From Mycolicibacterium diernhoferi (lineage in GTDB: Bacteria > Actinomycetota > Actinomycetes > Mycobacteriales > Mycobacteriaceae), in NCBI RefSeq assembly GCF_019456655.1, contig NZ_CP080332.1, positions 2,480,001 through 2,544,000 of the forward strand: DNA of 64,000 bases. The letters are read 5' to 3'. Shown piece by piece: positions 1 through 7,994 of this stretch; position 1 is the first letter of the stretch; each line of letters starts with the position of its first letter. A program made the position numbers and the translations under genes. The notes below the pieces were generated by a model. The model did no database searches, was not told the DNA's origin, and worked only from the letters and a program-made list of their open reading frames with translations.

Positions 1-1
1 G

Positions 2-292
2 CTGGCCAACGAGGTGTCCGCAGGCCTGGAAGGGATGGACATCCCGTTGCGCGTGGCGGTGATGGGCTGCGTGGTGAACGGGCCCGGCGAGGCACGTGAG
101 GCCGACCTGGGTGTGGCATCCGGTAACGGCAAGGGGCAGATCTTCGTCAAGGGCGAGGTCGTCAAGACGGTGCCCGAGGCGATGATCGTCGAGACGCTGA
201 TCGAGGAAGCGATGCGCATCGCGGCCGAATCCGAGGGCGCCGCCGGCGCCGGTGGAACTCCCTCCGGTCCGCCGGTTGTCACCGTAAGCTGA
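2..292 (+). CDS. ispG: 4-hydroxy-3-methylbut-2-enyl diphosphate synthase, C-terminal part
   Basis: IspG (GcpE) is the [4Fe-4S] enzyme of the non-mevalonate isoprenoid pathway that turns cyclic MEcPP into HMBPP. Only the last 97 or so codons are inside the window; the gene enters from the left edge. The visible part holds the hallmark [12 protein letters not shown] segment, which supplies the last cluster cysteine and the conserved glutamate, followed by the ADLGVASG and GQIFVKGE blocks. The tail after it is Ala/Gly/Pro-rich and variable. Followed on the same strand by a GNAT gene, as ispG (Rv2868c) is by Rv2867c in M. tuberculosis. Confidence 0.95.
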   Translation: MANEVSAGLEGMDIPLRVAVMGCVVNGPGEAREADLGVASGNGKGQIFVKGEVVKTVPEAMIVETLIEEAMRIAAESEGAAGAGGTPSGPPVVTVS

Positions 293-346
293 AACCTGGC
301 CCTGTGAGCGGGCTCACCAGATCAGGTTTGCCAGAAAGAGTCCCGA

Positions 347-1201
347 ATGTCGGCTCCACCACTGTCACGTGTCACCGGCGACCGACAGGTCTCGGTGGTC
401 CGTGACCTCGGTCAGGTGCGGGCCGTCCTGGAAGCGGATGCGGTCGCGTCCTGCATGGTGGCCTGCCGGGTGCTGGAGTTCGGGGTCGACCCGAGCGCCA
501 TCGGCGGCGAGTTGTGGACACGGGGGACACCGGCGGACTCGCTGTGTTACGCCGGGGCCAATCTGATCCCCTTGCGCGGCACCGACGCCGACCTGATGGC
601 GTTCGCCGACAAGGCGCTGCGCGCGCCGCGGCGGTGTTCCTCCCTGGTCGGCCGCGCCGAACTGGTGTTGCCGCTGTGGCAGCGGCTGGAATCGGGTTGG
701 GGTGTGGCCCGTGACGTGCGGGCCGATCAGCCGTTGATGGCGTTGCACGCCCCCTCGCTCTGTACGGCCGACCCCGCGGTCCGGCCGGTGCGGATGGAGG
801 AGCTCGACGCCTACCTGGTGGCGGCGATCGACATGTTCATCGGCGAGGTGGGCATCGACCCCCGGCTCGGCGACGGCGGCCGCAGCTACCGGCGCCGGGT
901 GGCCGGTCTGATCGCGGCGGGCCGGGCGTGGGCGCGGTTCGAGCGCGGCGAGGTGGTCTTCAAGGCCGAGGTCGGATCGCAGTCGCCGACGGTCGGCCAG
1001 ATCCAGGGCGTGTGGGTGCACCCGGCCTGGCGGGGCCGCGGCCTCGGGGCGGCCGGCACCGCCACGGTGTCGAATGCCGTGCTGCGCGGGGGCCGTATCG
1101 CCAGCCTCTATGTCAACGGATTCAACGAGGTGGCCCGCGCCACCTACACGAAGATCGGCTTCACCCAGGTGGGCACGTTTGCCACCGTCCTGTTGGACTG
1201 A
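347..1201 (+). CDS. GNAT family N-acetyltransferase with N-terminal DUF4081-like domain
   Basis: A 284-residue protein resembling M. tuberculosis Rv2867c. The C-terminal third is a GNAT fold: IQGVWVHPAWRGRGLG around residues 222-237 contains the acetyl-CoA pyrophosphate-binding RGRGLG loop, and the segment ending VNGFNEVARATYTKIGF is the typical last strand and helix. The N-terminal part (about residues 15-130) matches the DUF4081 type of domain often fused to GNATs in actinobacteria. Substrate is unknown. It begins 54 bases after ispG; the preceding gap holds only a weak short hairpin (GTGAGC/GCTCAC near 311-324). The relFG toxin-antitoxin genes found next to this gene in M. tuberculosis are absent here. 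Confidence 0.85.
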   Translation: MSAPPLSRVTGDRQVSVVRDLGQVRAVLEADAVASCMVACRVLEFGVDPSAIGGELWTRGTPADSLCYAGANLIPLRGTDADLMAFADKALRAPRRCSSLVGRAELVLPLWQRLESGWGVARDVRADQPLMALHAPSLCTADPAVRPVRMEELDAYLVAAIDMFIGEVGIDPRLGDGGRSYRRRVAGLIAAGRAWARFERGEVVFKAEVGSQSPTVGQIQGVWVHPAWRGRGLGAAGTATVSNAVLRGGRIASLYVNGFNEVARATYTKIGFTQVGTFATVLLD

Positions 1202-1273
1202 GCCACTTCGCCATCTCGGCGGGATCACGGTTGCGTCTCGGTGCGCCTCCGACGCAACCCGCCGTCACACTCT

Positions 1274-1279
1274 TAACAT
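1274..1279 (+). promoter_or_regulatory. -10 element of the penicillin-binding lipoprotein gene
   Basis: TAACAT lies 8 bases before the ATG at 1288, the spacing of a mycobacterial -10 hexamer driving a leaderless transcript. It is what selects 1288 over upstream in-frame starts. Confidence 0.55.
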
Positions 1280-1287
1280 CAGCCACA

Positions 1288-3132
1288 ATGACATCGCTGG
1301 CATCGTTAACCTCAACAGCATCACGGACGTCGCGCACGCTGAGCGCGGCCGCGGTCTTCGCTGTCGTCGTGACCGTCGGTTCCCTCACCGCCTGTACCCC
1401 CAAGCCGGACGGGCCCGAACCCGTTGCCGCGCAGTTCTTCGAAGCGCTGGTGGACGGCGACACCGCCGCCGCCGCGCAGCTGTCCGACAAACCGGCCGAG
1501 GCGCAGGCGGCGCTCAACGAGGCCTGGGCCGGACTGCAGGCCGAACGGCTGGACACCCAGATCACCGGCTCCAAGTACACGCTGGACACCGGCACCGTGA
1601 AGTTCCGCTACACCTGGCACCTCCCGAAGGCCCGCACCTGGGCGTATGACGGCGAGCTGAACATGGTGCGCAACGAAGGCCAGTGGCAGGTGCGCTGGAG
1701 TGCCACCGGACTGCACCCGGGCCTGGGCACGAACCAGACCCTGGCCCTGCGCGCCGATCCGCCGGGGCGGGCCTCGGTCAACGAGCGCGGTGGCAGCAAT
1801 GTGCTGGTGCCCGGCTACCGGTACCACTTCGCGCTGGACGCCAAGGCCGCCGGCGCGGAGCTGATGCCGACGGCGCGCGCGGTCGTCGACGCGCTGCGGC
1901 CCTTCGACGACACCCTCGATCCCCAGCGCCTGGCCGAGGAAACCAGCTCGCGGACCGGGCCGCGGAGCCTGATCACCCTGCGTAAGTCCGACTACGACAA
2001 GGTCTTTCCGGCGATCGGCACCCGGCCGGGCGTGGTGATCACCCCGCAGCCCGACATGCTGCCCACCGACGAGAAGTTCGCGCCGGCGATCGTGGCCGAG
2101 GTCAAGAAGACCGTCACCGAGGACCTGGTCGGCGAGCCCGGCTGGCGCATCGTCAGCGTCAACCAGAACGGCGTCGACGTCGCCGTGCTGAACGAAGAGC
2201 CGGGTACCCCCGCGCCCTCGGTGACCATCAGCCTGGACCGCGCCGTGCAGAACGCCGCGCAGGACGCGGTCGACATGGTCGGCAAGAAGGCGATGATCGT
2301 GGCGATCAAACCGTCGACCGGCGAGATCCTGGCCGTCGCGCAGAACGCCGCCGCCGACGCCGACGGGCCGACCGCCACCATGGGCCTCTACCCGCCGGGG
2401 TCGACGTTCAAGATCGTCACCGCCGCCGCGGCCCTGGAACGCGATCTGGCCACCCCCAACACGCTGCTGGGCTGCCCGGGCACGCTGGATATCGGGCACC
2501 GGACGGTGACCAACTACAACGCGTTCGACCTCGGCACGGTGCCGCTGTCGCGGGCCTTCGCGAACTCCTGCAACACCACTTTCGCCCAACTCGCGTCCAC
2601 CATGCCGCCCCGCGGGTTGACCACCGCGGCGGCCCGCTACGGCCTCGGCCCGGACTTCATGGTCGACGGGATCCCGACGGTGACCGGCTCGGTGCCCCCC
2701 ACGGTGGATCTGACCGAGCGCATCGAGGACGGTTTCGGTCAGGGCAAGGTGCTGGCCAGCCCGTTCGGGATGGCGCTGGTGGCCGCGACGGTGGCCGCCG
2801 GTAGGACCCCGGTGCCGCATCTGATCGAGGGCCGCCAGACCGAGGTGGACGGTGAGACCGGTGAGCCGCTGAGCCCGGAGATCATCGACGGCCTGCGTCC
2901 GATGATGCGGCTGGTGGTCACCAACGGCACCGCCAAGGAGCTCAACGGTCTCGGCGACGTCCGTGGGAAGACCGGCGAGGCCGAGTTCAACGGCGGTTCG
3001 CACGCCTGGTTCACCGGCTACCGCGGCGACATGGCCTTTGCGGCGCTCATCGTCGGCGGTGGCAGTTCGGAGTACGCGGTGCGGATGTGCCGCGACATGC
3101 TCAACGGGCTGCCCCCGGACTATCTGGCCTGA
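1288..3132 (+). CDS. Penicillin-binding lipoprotein (class B PBP, PBP-lipo type)
   Basis: Membrane-anchored peptidoglycan DD-transpeptidase of 614 residues, similar to M. tuberculosis Rv2864c. The first 36 residues are a lipoprotein signal with lipobox LTAC (lipidated Cys about 36). An NTF2-like MecA_N domain follows (about 45-155), then a PBP dimerisation domain, then the transpeptidase domain. All three active-site motifs are visible: S372-TFK, S427-C-N and K561-TG. The start at 1288 is chosen because it begins a clean signal peptide and has a -10 element 8 bases upstream; translations reaching further upstream lack a signal. Located outside the cytoplasmic membrane; expected target of beta-lactams. 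Confidence 0.93.
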   Translation: MTSLASLTSTASRTSRTLSAAAVFAVVVTVGSLTACTPKPDGPEPVAAQFFEALVDGDTAAAAQLSDKPAEAQAALNEAWAGLQAERLDTQITGSKYTLDTGTVKFRYTWHLPKARTWAYDGELNMVRNEGQWQVRWSATGLHPGLGTNQTLALRADPPGRASVNERGGSNVLVPGYRYHFALDAKAAGAELMPTARAVVDALRPFDDTLDPQRLAEETSSRTGPRSLITLRKSDYDKVFPAIGTRPGVVITPQPDMLPTDEKFAPAIVAEVKKTVTEDLVGEPGWRIVSVNQNGVDVAVLNEEPGTPAPSVTISLDRAVQNAAQDAVDMVGKKAMIVAIKPSTGEILAVAQNAAADADGPTATMGLYPPGSTFKIVTAAAALERDLATPNTLLGCPGTLDIGHRTVTNYNAFDLGTVPLSRAFANSCNTTFAQLASTMPPRGLTTAAARYGLGPDFMVDGIPTVTGSVPPTVDLTERIEDGFGQGKVLASPFGMALVAATVAAGRTPVPHLIEGRQTEVDGETGEPLSPEIIDGLRPMMRLVVTNGTAKELNGLGDVRGKTGEAEFNGGSHAWFTGYRGDMAFAALIVGGGSSEYAVRMCRDMLNGLPPDYLA

Positions 3133-3191
3133 CGGCCTGGTCCGATGGTGTGCCGTGCCACCTCGTAGCCTTATCGGTGGGAGGGCGACAC

Positions 3192-3818
3192 ATGAACGAG
3201 GATCCGGGAACCTGGCGTCTCGCCGATTCGGCGATTCCGCGCATCCCCGAGACGGGGATGCGGGTCTCCGACGCCGACCGCAACGGCACCCTGCGCCGGC
3301 TGCACAACGCGGTGGCCATGGGGCTGATCGACATCGGCGAGTTCGAGGAGCGCTCCGCCCTGGTGGGACAGGCGCGCCTGCATTCGGATCTCAACGCACT
3401 CGTCGACGATCTGCCCGGGCCGGGCGCGATCGTCACCTCGGCCGCCGACCGGGTCGAGCTGCGCGGTGTGCTGGGCTCGCTCAGACGTCAGGGGGAGTGG
3501 CTGGTGCCCACCCGGCTGGCCCTGACCCGGCGGATGGGGTCGGTGGATCTGGACCTGACCCGCGCCCGGTTCGCGGGTTCGATGGTGGTGGTGGAACTCG
3601 ACCTGAAGTTCGGCGGCCTGGAACTGCGCCTGCCCGCCGGGGCGAGCGCGTCCATCGACGATGTCGAAGTGGTGGTCGGCAGTGCCCGTGACCATCGCGG
3701 CGATGCGCCCGCCGAGGGCAACCCGCACATCATCCTCACCGGCAAGGTGGTGTGCGGATCGGTGGATATCCGTGGGCCGCGCCGCAACTGGAAGCCGACG
3801 CTGCGCCGGTCGTCGTAG
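3192..3818 (+). CDS. DUF1707 domain protein with LiaF-like C-terminal domain
   Basis: A 208-residue protein with no signal or membrane segment. Residues about 20-75 (MRVSDADRNGTLRRLHNAVAMG, then LIDIGEFEERSA) are the DUF1707 motif: a helical element with the RVSDADR signature. Residues about 95-200 form repeated short beta strands ending GKVVCGSVDIRG, like the cell-wall-active antibiotic response (LiaF/DUF2154) domain. Such proteins are associated with envelope stress in actinobacteria, and the neighbour here is a penicillin-binding protein 59 bases upstream. The start has a good GGGAGGG ribosome-binding site 7 or so bases ahead. Function is inferred only from domain type. Confidence 0.75.
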   Translation: MNEDPGTWRLADSAIPRIPETGMRVSDADRNGTLRRLHNAVAMGLIDIGEFEERSALVGQARLHSDLNALVDDLPGPGAIVTSAADRVELRGVLGSLRRQGEWLVPTRLALTRRMGSVDLDLTRARFAGSMVVVELDLKFGGLELRLPAGASASIDDVEVVVGSARDHRGDAPAEGNPHIILTGKVVCGSVDIRGPRRNWKPTLRRSS

Positions 3819-3827
3819 TTCGCGGGC

Positions 3828-4205
3828 TCAGCGCGGCTCGAGCACCGCGAAGGTGAGCGTCGACTTGGCGGCGAGCCGTCCGCGATCCACATCGAAGACG
3901 TCGACCTCGGTGACGATGAGCCGTTTGCCGGCCCGCACGACGGACGCCTCGGCGCGGGCCTTGCCCATGATCGGCGCCAGGAAGTGGATGTTCAGGTCGG
4001 CGGTGGTGACGTCATACCCGGCGCCGGTCGCCCGGCCGGCCAGCATCCCGGCCGCGATGTCGATCAGCGTGGCGACCAGGCCGCCCTGCAGCGCACCGCG
4101 GACGTTGGCGAGATCGGGCCGGTTCTCCATCTCCAGCACCAGCCGGTCGTCGGCCGACTCGACCTCCCGGTAGTCCAGCCGCGTCAGGATGTGCGTTTCA
4201 CTCAC
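3828..4205 (-). CDS. PaaI-type hotdog thioesterase
   Basis: A 125-residue single hotdog-fold protein of the PaaI/YbgC group that hydrolyses acyl-CoA thioesters. The central segment ALQGGLVATLIDIAAG is the hotdog helix with the GG preceding it, followed by the strand TADLNIHFLAPIMG. The length is normal for the family. GTG start at 4205 has a -10 element TACCGT six bases upstream on the minus strand, suggesting a leaderless message. It diverges from map across 79 bases that contain two perfect palindromes. Substrate unknown. Confidence 0.82.
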   Translation of the reverse strand: MSETHILTRLDYREVESADDRLVLEMENRPDLANVRGALQGGLVATLIDIAAGMLAGRATGAGYDVTTADLNIHFLAPIMGKARAEASVVRAGKRLIVTEVDVFDVDRGRLAAKSTLTFAVLEPR

Positions 4206-4211
4206 CGCCGT

Positions 4212-4217
4212 ACGGTA
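4212..4217 (-). promoter_or_regulatory. -10 element of the thioesterase gene
   Basis: Reads TACCGT on the minus strand, 6 bases ahead of the GTG start. It is embedded in the left arm of the palindrome at 4213-4229, so a bound repressor would cover it. Confidence 0.45.
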
Positions 4218-4229
4218 ACACCATTACCG
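4213..4229. promoter_or_regulatory. Palindrome, candidate operator between thioesterase gene and map
   Basis: CGGTAA-CACCA-TTACCG: perfect 6-base inverted arms around 5 bases, overlapping the thioesterase -10 element. Operator role is inferred from position and symmetry. Confidence 0.5.
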
Positions 4230-4235
4230 CATGTG

Positions 4236-4250
4236 GAGAGTTTCACTCTC
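4236..4250. promoter_or_regulatory. Second palindrome upstream of map
   Basis: GAGAGT-TTC-ACTCTC: perfect 6-base arms around 3 bases, in the expected -35 region of the map promoter (-10 at 4272-4277). Confidence 0.45.
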
Positions 4251-4271
4251 GGACCGTCTCGACGTGACGAT

Positions 4272-4277
4272 TAGGCT
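4272..4277 (+). promoter_or_regulatory. -10 element of map
   Basis: TAGGCT, 7 bases before the ATG at 4285; supports a leaderless map transcript. Confidence 0.55.
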
Positions 4278-4284
4278 GTCCGGT

Positions 4285-5142
4285 ATGCCTGTTCGCGCCC
4301 CACTTCGTTCCGGTGAGCTGTCCCCGACGCTGCCGGTGCCCAAGTCCATCCCGCGCCCGGAATACGCGTGGAAGCCGACCGCGGTCGAAGGCCACGAACC
4401 GTGGGTGCAGACCCCCGAGGTGATCGAGAAGATGCGGGTCGCGGGGCGGATCGCCGCCGGCGCGCTCGCCGAGGCCGGCAAGGCGGTCGCCCCCGGCGTG
4501 ACCACCGACCACCTGGACCGGGTTGCCCACGAGTACATGCTCGACCACGGCGCCTACCCGTCCACCCTGGGCTACAAGGGCTTTCCCAAGTCCTGCTGCA
4601 CCTCGCTGAACGAGGTGATCTGCCACGGTATCCCGGACTCCACGGTCATCGAGGACGGTGACATCGTCAACATCGACGTCACCGCCTACAAGGACGGTGT
4701 GCACGGCGACACCAATGCCACCTTCCTGGCCGGCGACGTCTCCGAGGAGCACCGGCTGCTGGTGGAGCGCACCCATGAGGCCACCATGCGGGCGATCAAG
4801 GCCGTCAAGCCCGGTCGGCAGCTCTCGATCGTGGGCCGGGTCATCGAGGCGTACGCGAACCGCTTCGGCTACAACGTGGTCCGGGATTTCACCGGCCACG
4901 GCATCGGCGAGACCTTCCACAACGGCCTGGTGGTGCTGCACTACGACCAGCCGGCGGTGCAGACCGTGCTGGAGCCGGGCATGACGTTCACCATCGAGCC
5001 GATGATCAACCTCGGTTCGCTGGACTACGAGATCTGGGACGACGGCTGGACGGTGGCCACCAAGGACCTCAAATGGACCGCCCAGTTCGAGCACACCCTG
5101 GTGGTGACCGAGGACGGTGCCGACATTCTGACGCTGGTGTGA
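4285..5142 (+). CDS. map: Type I methionine aminopeptidase (MapB-like)
   Basis: Cytoplasmic enzyme removing the initiator methionine from nascent proteins. The 285-residue length equals that of M. tuberculosis MapB (Rv2861c), and the five metal ligands fall at D131, D142, H205, E238 and E269 in the blocks [29 protein letters not shown] and QFEHT. The N-terminal 40 residues carry the proline-rich extension with PxxP motifs ([14 protein letters not shown]) typical of the actinobacterial type Ic enzymes. ATG at 4285 is chosen for matching length and the TAGGCT element upstream; earlier in-frame codons run into the palindromes. The stop overlaps the GTG of cobQ. Confidence 0.95.
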   Translation: MPVRAPLRSGELSPTLPVPKSIPRPEYAWKPTAVEGHEPWVQTPEVIEKMRVAGRIAAGALAEAGKAVAPGVTTDHLDRVAHEYMLDHGAYPSTLGYKGFPKSCCTSLNEVICHGIPDSTVIEDGDIVNIDVTAYKDGVHGDTNATFLAGDVSEEHRLLVERTHEATMRAIKAVKPGRQLSIVGRVIEAYANRFGYNVVRDFTGHGIGETFHNGLVVLHYDQPAVQTVLEPGMTFTIEPMINLGSLDYEIWDDGWTVATKDLKWTAQFEHTLVVTEDGADILTLV

Positions 5143-6629
5143 GCGCACTGCTGATCGCCGGCACCACCTCCGATGCCGGCAAGTCCATGGTGGTCGCGGG
5201 GCTGTGCCGGCTCTTGGCGCGCAAGGGGATTCGGGTCGCGCCGTTCAAGGCGCAGAACATGAGCAACAACTCCGCGGTCACCGTCGAGGGCGGCGAGATC
5301 GGCCGGGCCCAGGCCATGCAGGCCCGGGCCGCCGGGCTGGCGCCCAGCGTGCGTTTCAACCCGGTGCTGCTCAAACCGGGCAGCGACCGGACCTCGCAAC
5401 TCGTGGTGCGCGGGCAGGTCGCCGGCACCATGGCCGCCGGGGACTACCTGACCCGGCGTCGCCGGCTCGCCGAGGTCGTCAACGCCGACCTGGAGTCTCT
5501 GCGTGCCGAGTTCGACGTCGTCATCTGCGAGGGCGCCGGCTCGCCCGCGGAGATCAATCTGCGGGCCACCGACCTGGCCAATATGGGGCTGGCCCGCGCC
5601 GGTGGCCTGCCGGTCGTGGTCGTCGGTGACATCGACCGCGGCGGACTGCTGGCCCACCTGTTCGGGACCGTCGCCGTGCTCGAGCCGCAGGACCAGAAAC
5701 TCATCAGCGGATTCCTGGTCAACAAGTTCCGCGGGGACCCGGCGCTGCTGGAGCCCGGACTGCGCCAACTGCAGGAGCTGTCCGGCCGGCCCACCTACGG
5801 CGTCATCCCGTACCTGGACGGTCTGTGGCTGGACACCGAGGACTCGCTGTCGGTGCAGGCCGGGCAGGCACTGGGGCGGCCGATCGAACCGCGCGGGGCG
5901 GATTGGCTGACGGTCGCCGCGGTGCGGTTGCCCCGCATCTCGAACTCCACCGACGTGGAGGCGCTGGCCTGCGAACCCGGGGTGGCGGTGCGCTGGGTCG
6001 CCGACGCGGCCGAGATCGCCGAGGCCGACGTGGTGGTGGTGCCCGGCAGCAAGGCGACGGTGTCCGACCTGGGCTGGCTGCGTGAACGCGGGCTGGCCGA
6101 CGTGGTGCGCGCGCATGCCGCGGCGGGCCGGCCGGTGCTGGGCGTGTGCGGCGGATTCCAGATGCTGTGCCGGTCCATCGAGGACGTCGTCGAGTCGGGC
6201 TCCGGCCGGGTCGAGGGGCTCGGCCTGCTCGACGCCGACATCGTCTTCGAGCGGGAGAAGACGTTGCGGCACTGGGATACTCCGCTGCACGGCTATGAGA
6301 TCCACCACGGTCAGGTGACCCGCAGCGCCGAGACCGACTGGCTCGGCGTGGGCCTCCGCCGGGGTGCGGTCTACGGCACGCACTGGCACGGTCTGCTCGA
6401 CAACGACGAGGTCCGCCGCGGTTGGCTCACCGAGGCGGCCGCGGCGGCCGGCCGGTCCGGCTTCGAGGTGGCCGGCGACATCAGCGTCACCGCCCGCCGG
6501 GACGGCCAACTTGACCTGATGGCCGATGCGCTCACCGACCATGTCGACCTCGACGCGCTGCTCGGCCTGCTCGACGGGGTTCCGGCCCGCCCGGTGATCG
6601 GCACCTCGCTGGGTAGCGTGGGGACATGA
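5139..6629 (+). CDS. cobQ: Cobyric acid synthase
   Basis: Cytoplasmic ATP- and glutamine-dependent amidase of cobalamin synthesis that amidates side chains b, d, e and g of adenosylcobyrinic a,c-diamide. The 496-residue protein has the N-terminal P-loop-like ATPase domain ([13 protein letters not shown] at residues 4-16, [12 protein letters not shown]) and a C-terminal class I glutamine amidotransferase domain with nucleophile C337 in [10 protein letters not shown] and His415 in YGTHWHG. GTG at 5139 overlaps the map stop by 4 bases (GTGA), implying coupling. The other cobalamin genes of the window are at 21-26 kb. Confidence 0.95.
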   Translation: MSALLIAGTTSDAGKSMVVAGLCRLLARKGIRVAPFKAQNMSNNSAVTVEGGEIGRAQAMQARAAGLAPSVRFNPVLLKPGSDRTSQLVVRGQVAGTMAAGDYLTRRRRLAEVVNADLESLRAEFDVVICEGAGSPAEINLRATDLANMGLARAGGLPVVVVGDIDRGGLLAHLFGTVAVLEPQDQKLISGFLVNKFRGDPALLEPGLRQLQELSGRPTYGVIPYLDGLWLDTEDSLSVQAGQALGRPIEPRGADWLTVAAVRLPRISNSTDVEALACEPGVAVRWVADAAEIAEADVVVVPGSKATVSDLGWLRERGLADVVRAHAAAGRPVLGVCGGFQMLCRSIEDVVESGSGRVEGLGLLDADIVFEREKTLRHWDTPLHGYEIHHGQVTRSAETDWLGVGLRRGAVYGTHWHGLLDNDEVRRGWLTEAAAAAGRSGFEVAGDISVTARRDGQLDLMADALTDHVDLDALLGLLDGVPARPVIGTSLGSVGT

Positions 6630-7285
6630 TGCGGACTCTGCCGGTGCTGCTCACCGCGCTGGTGGCGCTGACCGGCTGCACGAGTGTGGTCGAGGGCGCC
6701 GCGACCTGGCCGGGAGAACGCCTGGAGCGGGTCCTGCTGACCGCGGCGGACTTCCCGGCCGGGGTGCAGTTCGACCGCATCGTCGAGAATCCCGGCCGGC
6801 CCGACGGCGACGGCGCGCCGCCGGCCATGCTCTCCGACCCGCCGGGTTGCAGTGAGGGATTCACCAAGGTGATCACCGCGACGGCGGAGCGCGGACCGGG
6901 CAGTGCCGCCAAGTACACCGTCGGCTACGACGGTGCCCGGATGCTGATCACCGTGCTGAGCTGGCCGCTGGACACCGAGGCGCTGGAAGCCACCGCCCAG
7001 CGCTGCGCAAGCTTCTCGACCTTCTTCGATCGCGGTTCACCGGCCATCCCGATGACCACCACCCGACTGGACACCGAGCGCCCCGGCGCCCTGGTCTTCG
7101 AGCAGACCATGGAGCTGTCCGGCTCCCGCAGCAGCGTCTACTTCTCCTTCGAGAATGTGAACTCGATGGCGGTGTTCGCCGTCGCCTTTCCCACCCCGAA
7201 CCCGGCGATCGGTGTCAAAGCCACGCTGCCGCAGACGTTTCTGGAGGCGACCGGTAAACAGGCGCAGCGTCTGGAGGCACCGTGA
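6626..7285 (+). CDS. Mycobacterial lipoprotein of unknown function
   Basis: A 219-residue exported lipoprotein. Residues 1-18 are a short signal peptide ending in lipobox LTGC (Cys 18). The rest is a soluble domain of the kind seen in several mycobacterial lipoproteins (DUF5642-like), with [14 protein letters not shown] near the start, a GCSEGFTKV segment and a second cysteine QRCASF. I do not recognise a function. The ATG overlaps the cobQ stop by 4 bases (ATGA), so it is probably co-translated. Confidence 0.8.
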   Translation: MMRTLPVLLTALVALTGCTSVVEGAATWPGERLERVLLTAADFPAGVQFDRIVENPGRPDGDGAPPAMLSDPPGCSEGFTKVITATAERGPGSAAKYTVGYDGARMLITVLSWPLDTEALEATAQRCASFSTFFDRGSPAIPMTTTRLDTERPGALVFEQTMELSGSRSSVYFSFENVNSMAVFAVAFPTPNPAIGVKATLPQTFLEATGKQAQRLEAP

Positions 7286-7335
7286 CGACCGGTGCGCAAG
7301 ACCGGGAAACGGCTGCGCCGAACCCGAGGATGTCC

Positions 7336-7341
7336 TAGCGT
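7336..7341 (+). promoter_or_regulatory. -10 element before the degenerate hydrolase gene
   Basis: TAGCGT, 7 bases ahead of ATG 7349. It favours ATG 7349 over GTG 7340, which would lie inside the hexamer. Confidence 0.45.
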
Positions 7342-7348
7342 GACCCAG

Positions 7349-7912
7349 ATGCCAGCCACCACCGTCACCGTGGACGGTTCCCCCTTCGCGGTCGAGGTCG
7401 CAGGCCCGGAGAACGCCGGCGTGGTGGTGCTGCTCGGCTCGGTCAAACAGGCACCCGCCGCCTACGACGCGGTGTGTCACCGACTGCACACCGCGACGCT
7501 GCGCACCATCGTCATCCCGCCGTCGCCAGAACTGGCGGCGCGTTCGGTGATCGGCATCATGGACGCCCTCGGCGTGCGCTGGGGAACCCTGGTCGGTGAC
7601 CGGGTCGGGGCCGAACTCGCCTGGGAACTCGCGGCCAGCAGGCTGGACCGGTTCACCGGGCTGGTGGTGGTCGACCGCGGGCATCCGCGGGTCCCCGATG
7701 AGGCCGGGGCCATCCGCAATGAGACCTGCCCGCCGGTGGAGGTGGCCACCACCGCGCTGGTGAGCACCGCCTCGGCGGCGAAAGTCGTTCGCGCCAGCCA
7801 GCAATACGTCTTCGGAGACTTCCGGGTCGTGGAGTTGCTCGGCCGGCGCAACCCCGGTGAGTCCACGGCGCAGCTGGCCGCCGAGATCGTGATGCGCACC
7901 AGCACCTGGTGA
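7349..7912 (+). CDS. Alpha/beta-hydrolase-like protein lacking the nucleophile
   Basis: A 187-residue protein with the strand-helix pattern of the alpha/beta hydrolase fold: VVVLLGSVKQAPAAYDAVCHRL at the oxyanion position and VRWGTLVGDRVGAELAWELA where the nucleophile elbow should be. The elbow reads G-D-R-V-G instead of G-x-S-x-G, so no serine nucleophile is present, and the protein ends before a clear catalytic histidine. It precedes glnA4 by 82 bases on the same strand. It could be a non-catalytic or binding member of the fold. Start is ambiguous between 7340 (GTG) and 7349 (ATG). Confidence 0.65.
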   Translation: MPATTVTVDGSPFAVEVAGPENAGVVVLLGSVKQAPAAYDAVCHRLHTATLRTIVIPPSPELAARSVIGIMDALGVRWGTLVGDRVGAELAWELAASRLDRFTGLVVVDRGHPRVPDEAGAIRNETCPPVEVATTALVSTASAAKVVRASQQYVFGDFRVVELLGRRNPGESTAQLAAEIVMRTSTW

Positions 7913-7931
7913 CTCCATTGGTCTGATGGCC

Positions 7932-7937
7932 TACCTT
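7932..7937 (+). promoter_or_regulatory. Possible -10 element of the glnA4 operon
   Basis: TACCTT would place the transcript start near 7944 and give a leader of about 50 bases containing GAGGGG ahead of the glnA4 ATG. No clear -35 is visible. Confidence 0.35.
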
Positions 7938-7994
7938 TAGAGGTGGCGCCGGTCACCGTCGACCCGCGTCGAGCCGACGAGGGGAACACGCCCG

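Noticed and set aside
293..346. Terminator after ispG
   Set aside because: The GTGAGC/GCTCAC hairpin has at most five pairs with a tight loop and no T-run; not convincing.
1202..1287. A relFG or similar toxin-antitoxin pair as in M. tuberculosis
   Set aside because: Only 86 bases separate the GNAT and PBP genes; no small gene fits.
7913..7994. Possible FadR operator (CCAT-N7-ATGG at 7916-7930) before glnA4
   Set aside because: Arms of only four bases and no match to the T-N-G-T-N-A-C pattern of FadR-type sites; too weak to list.
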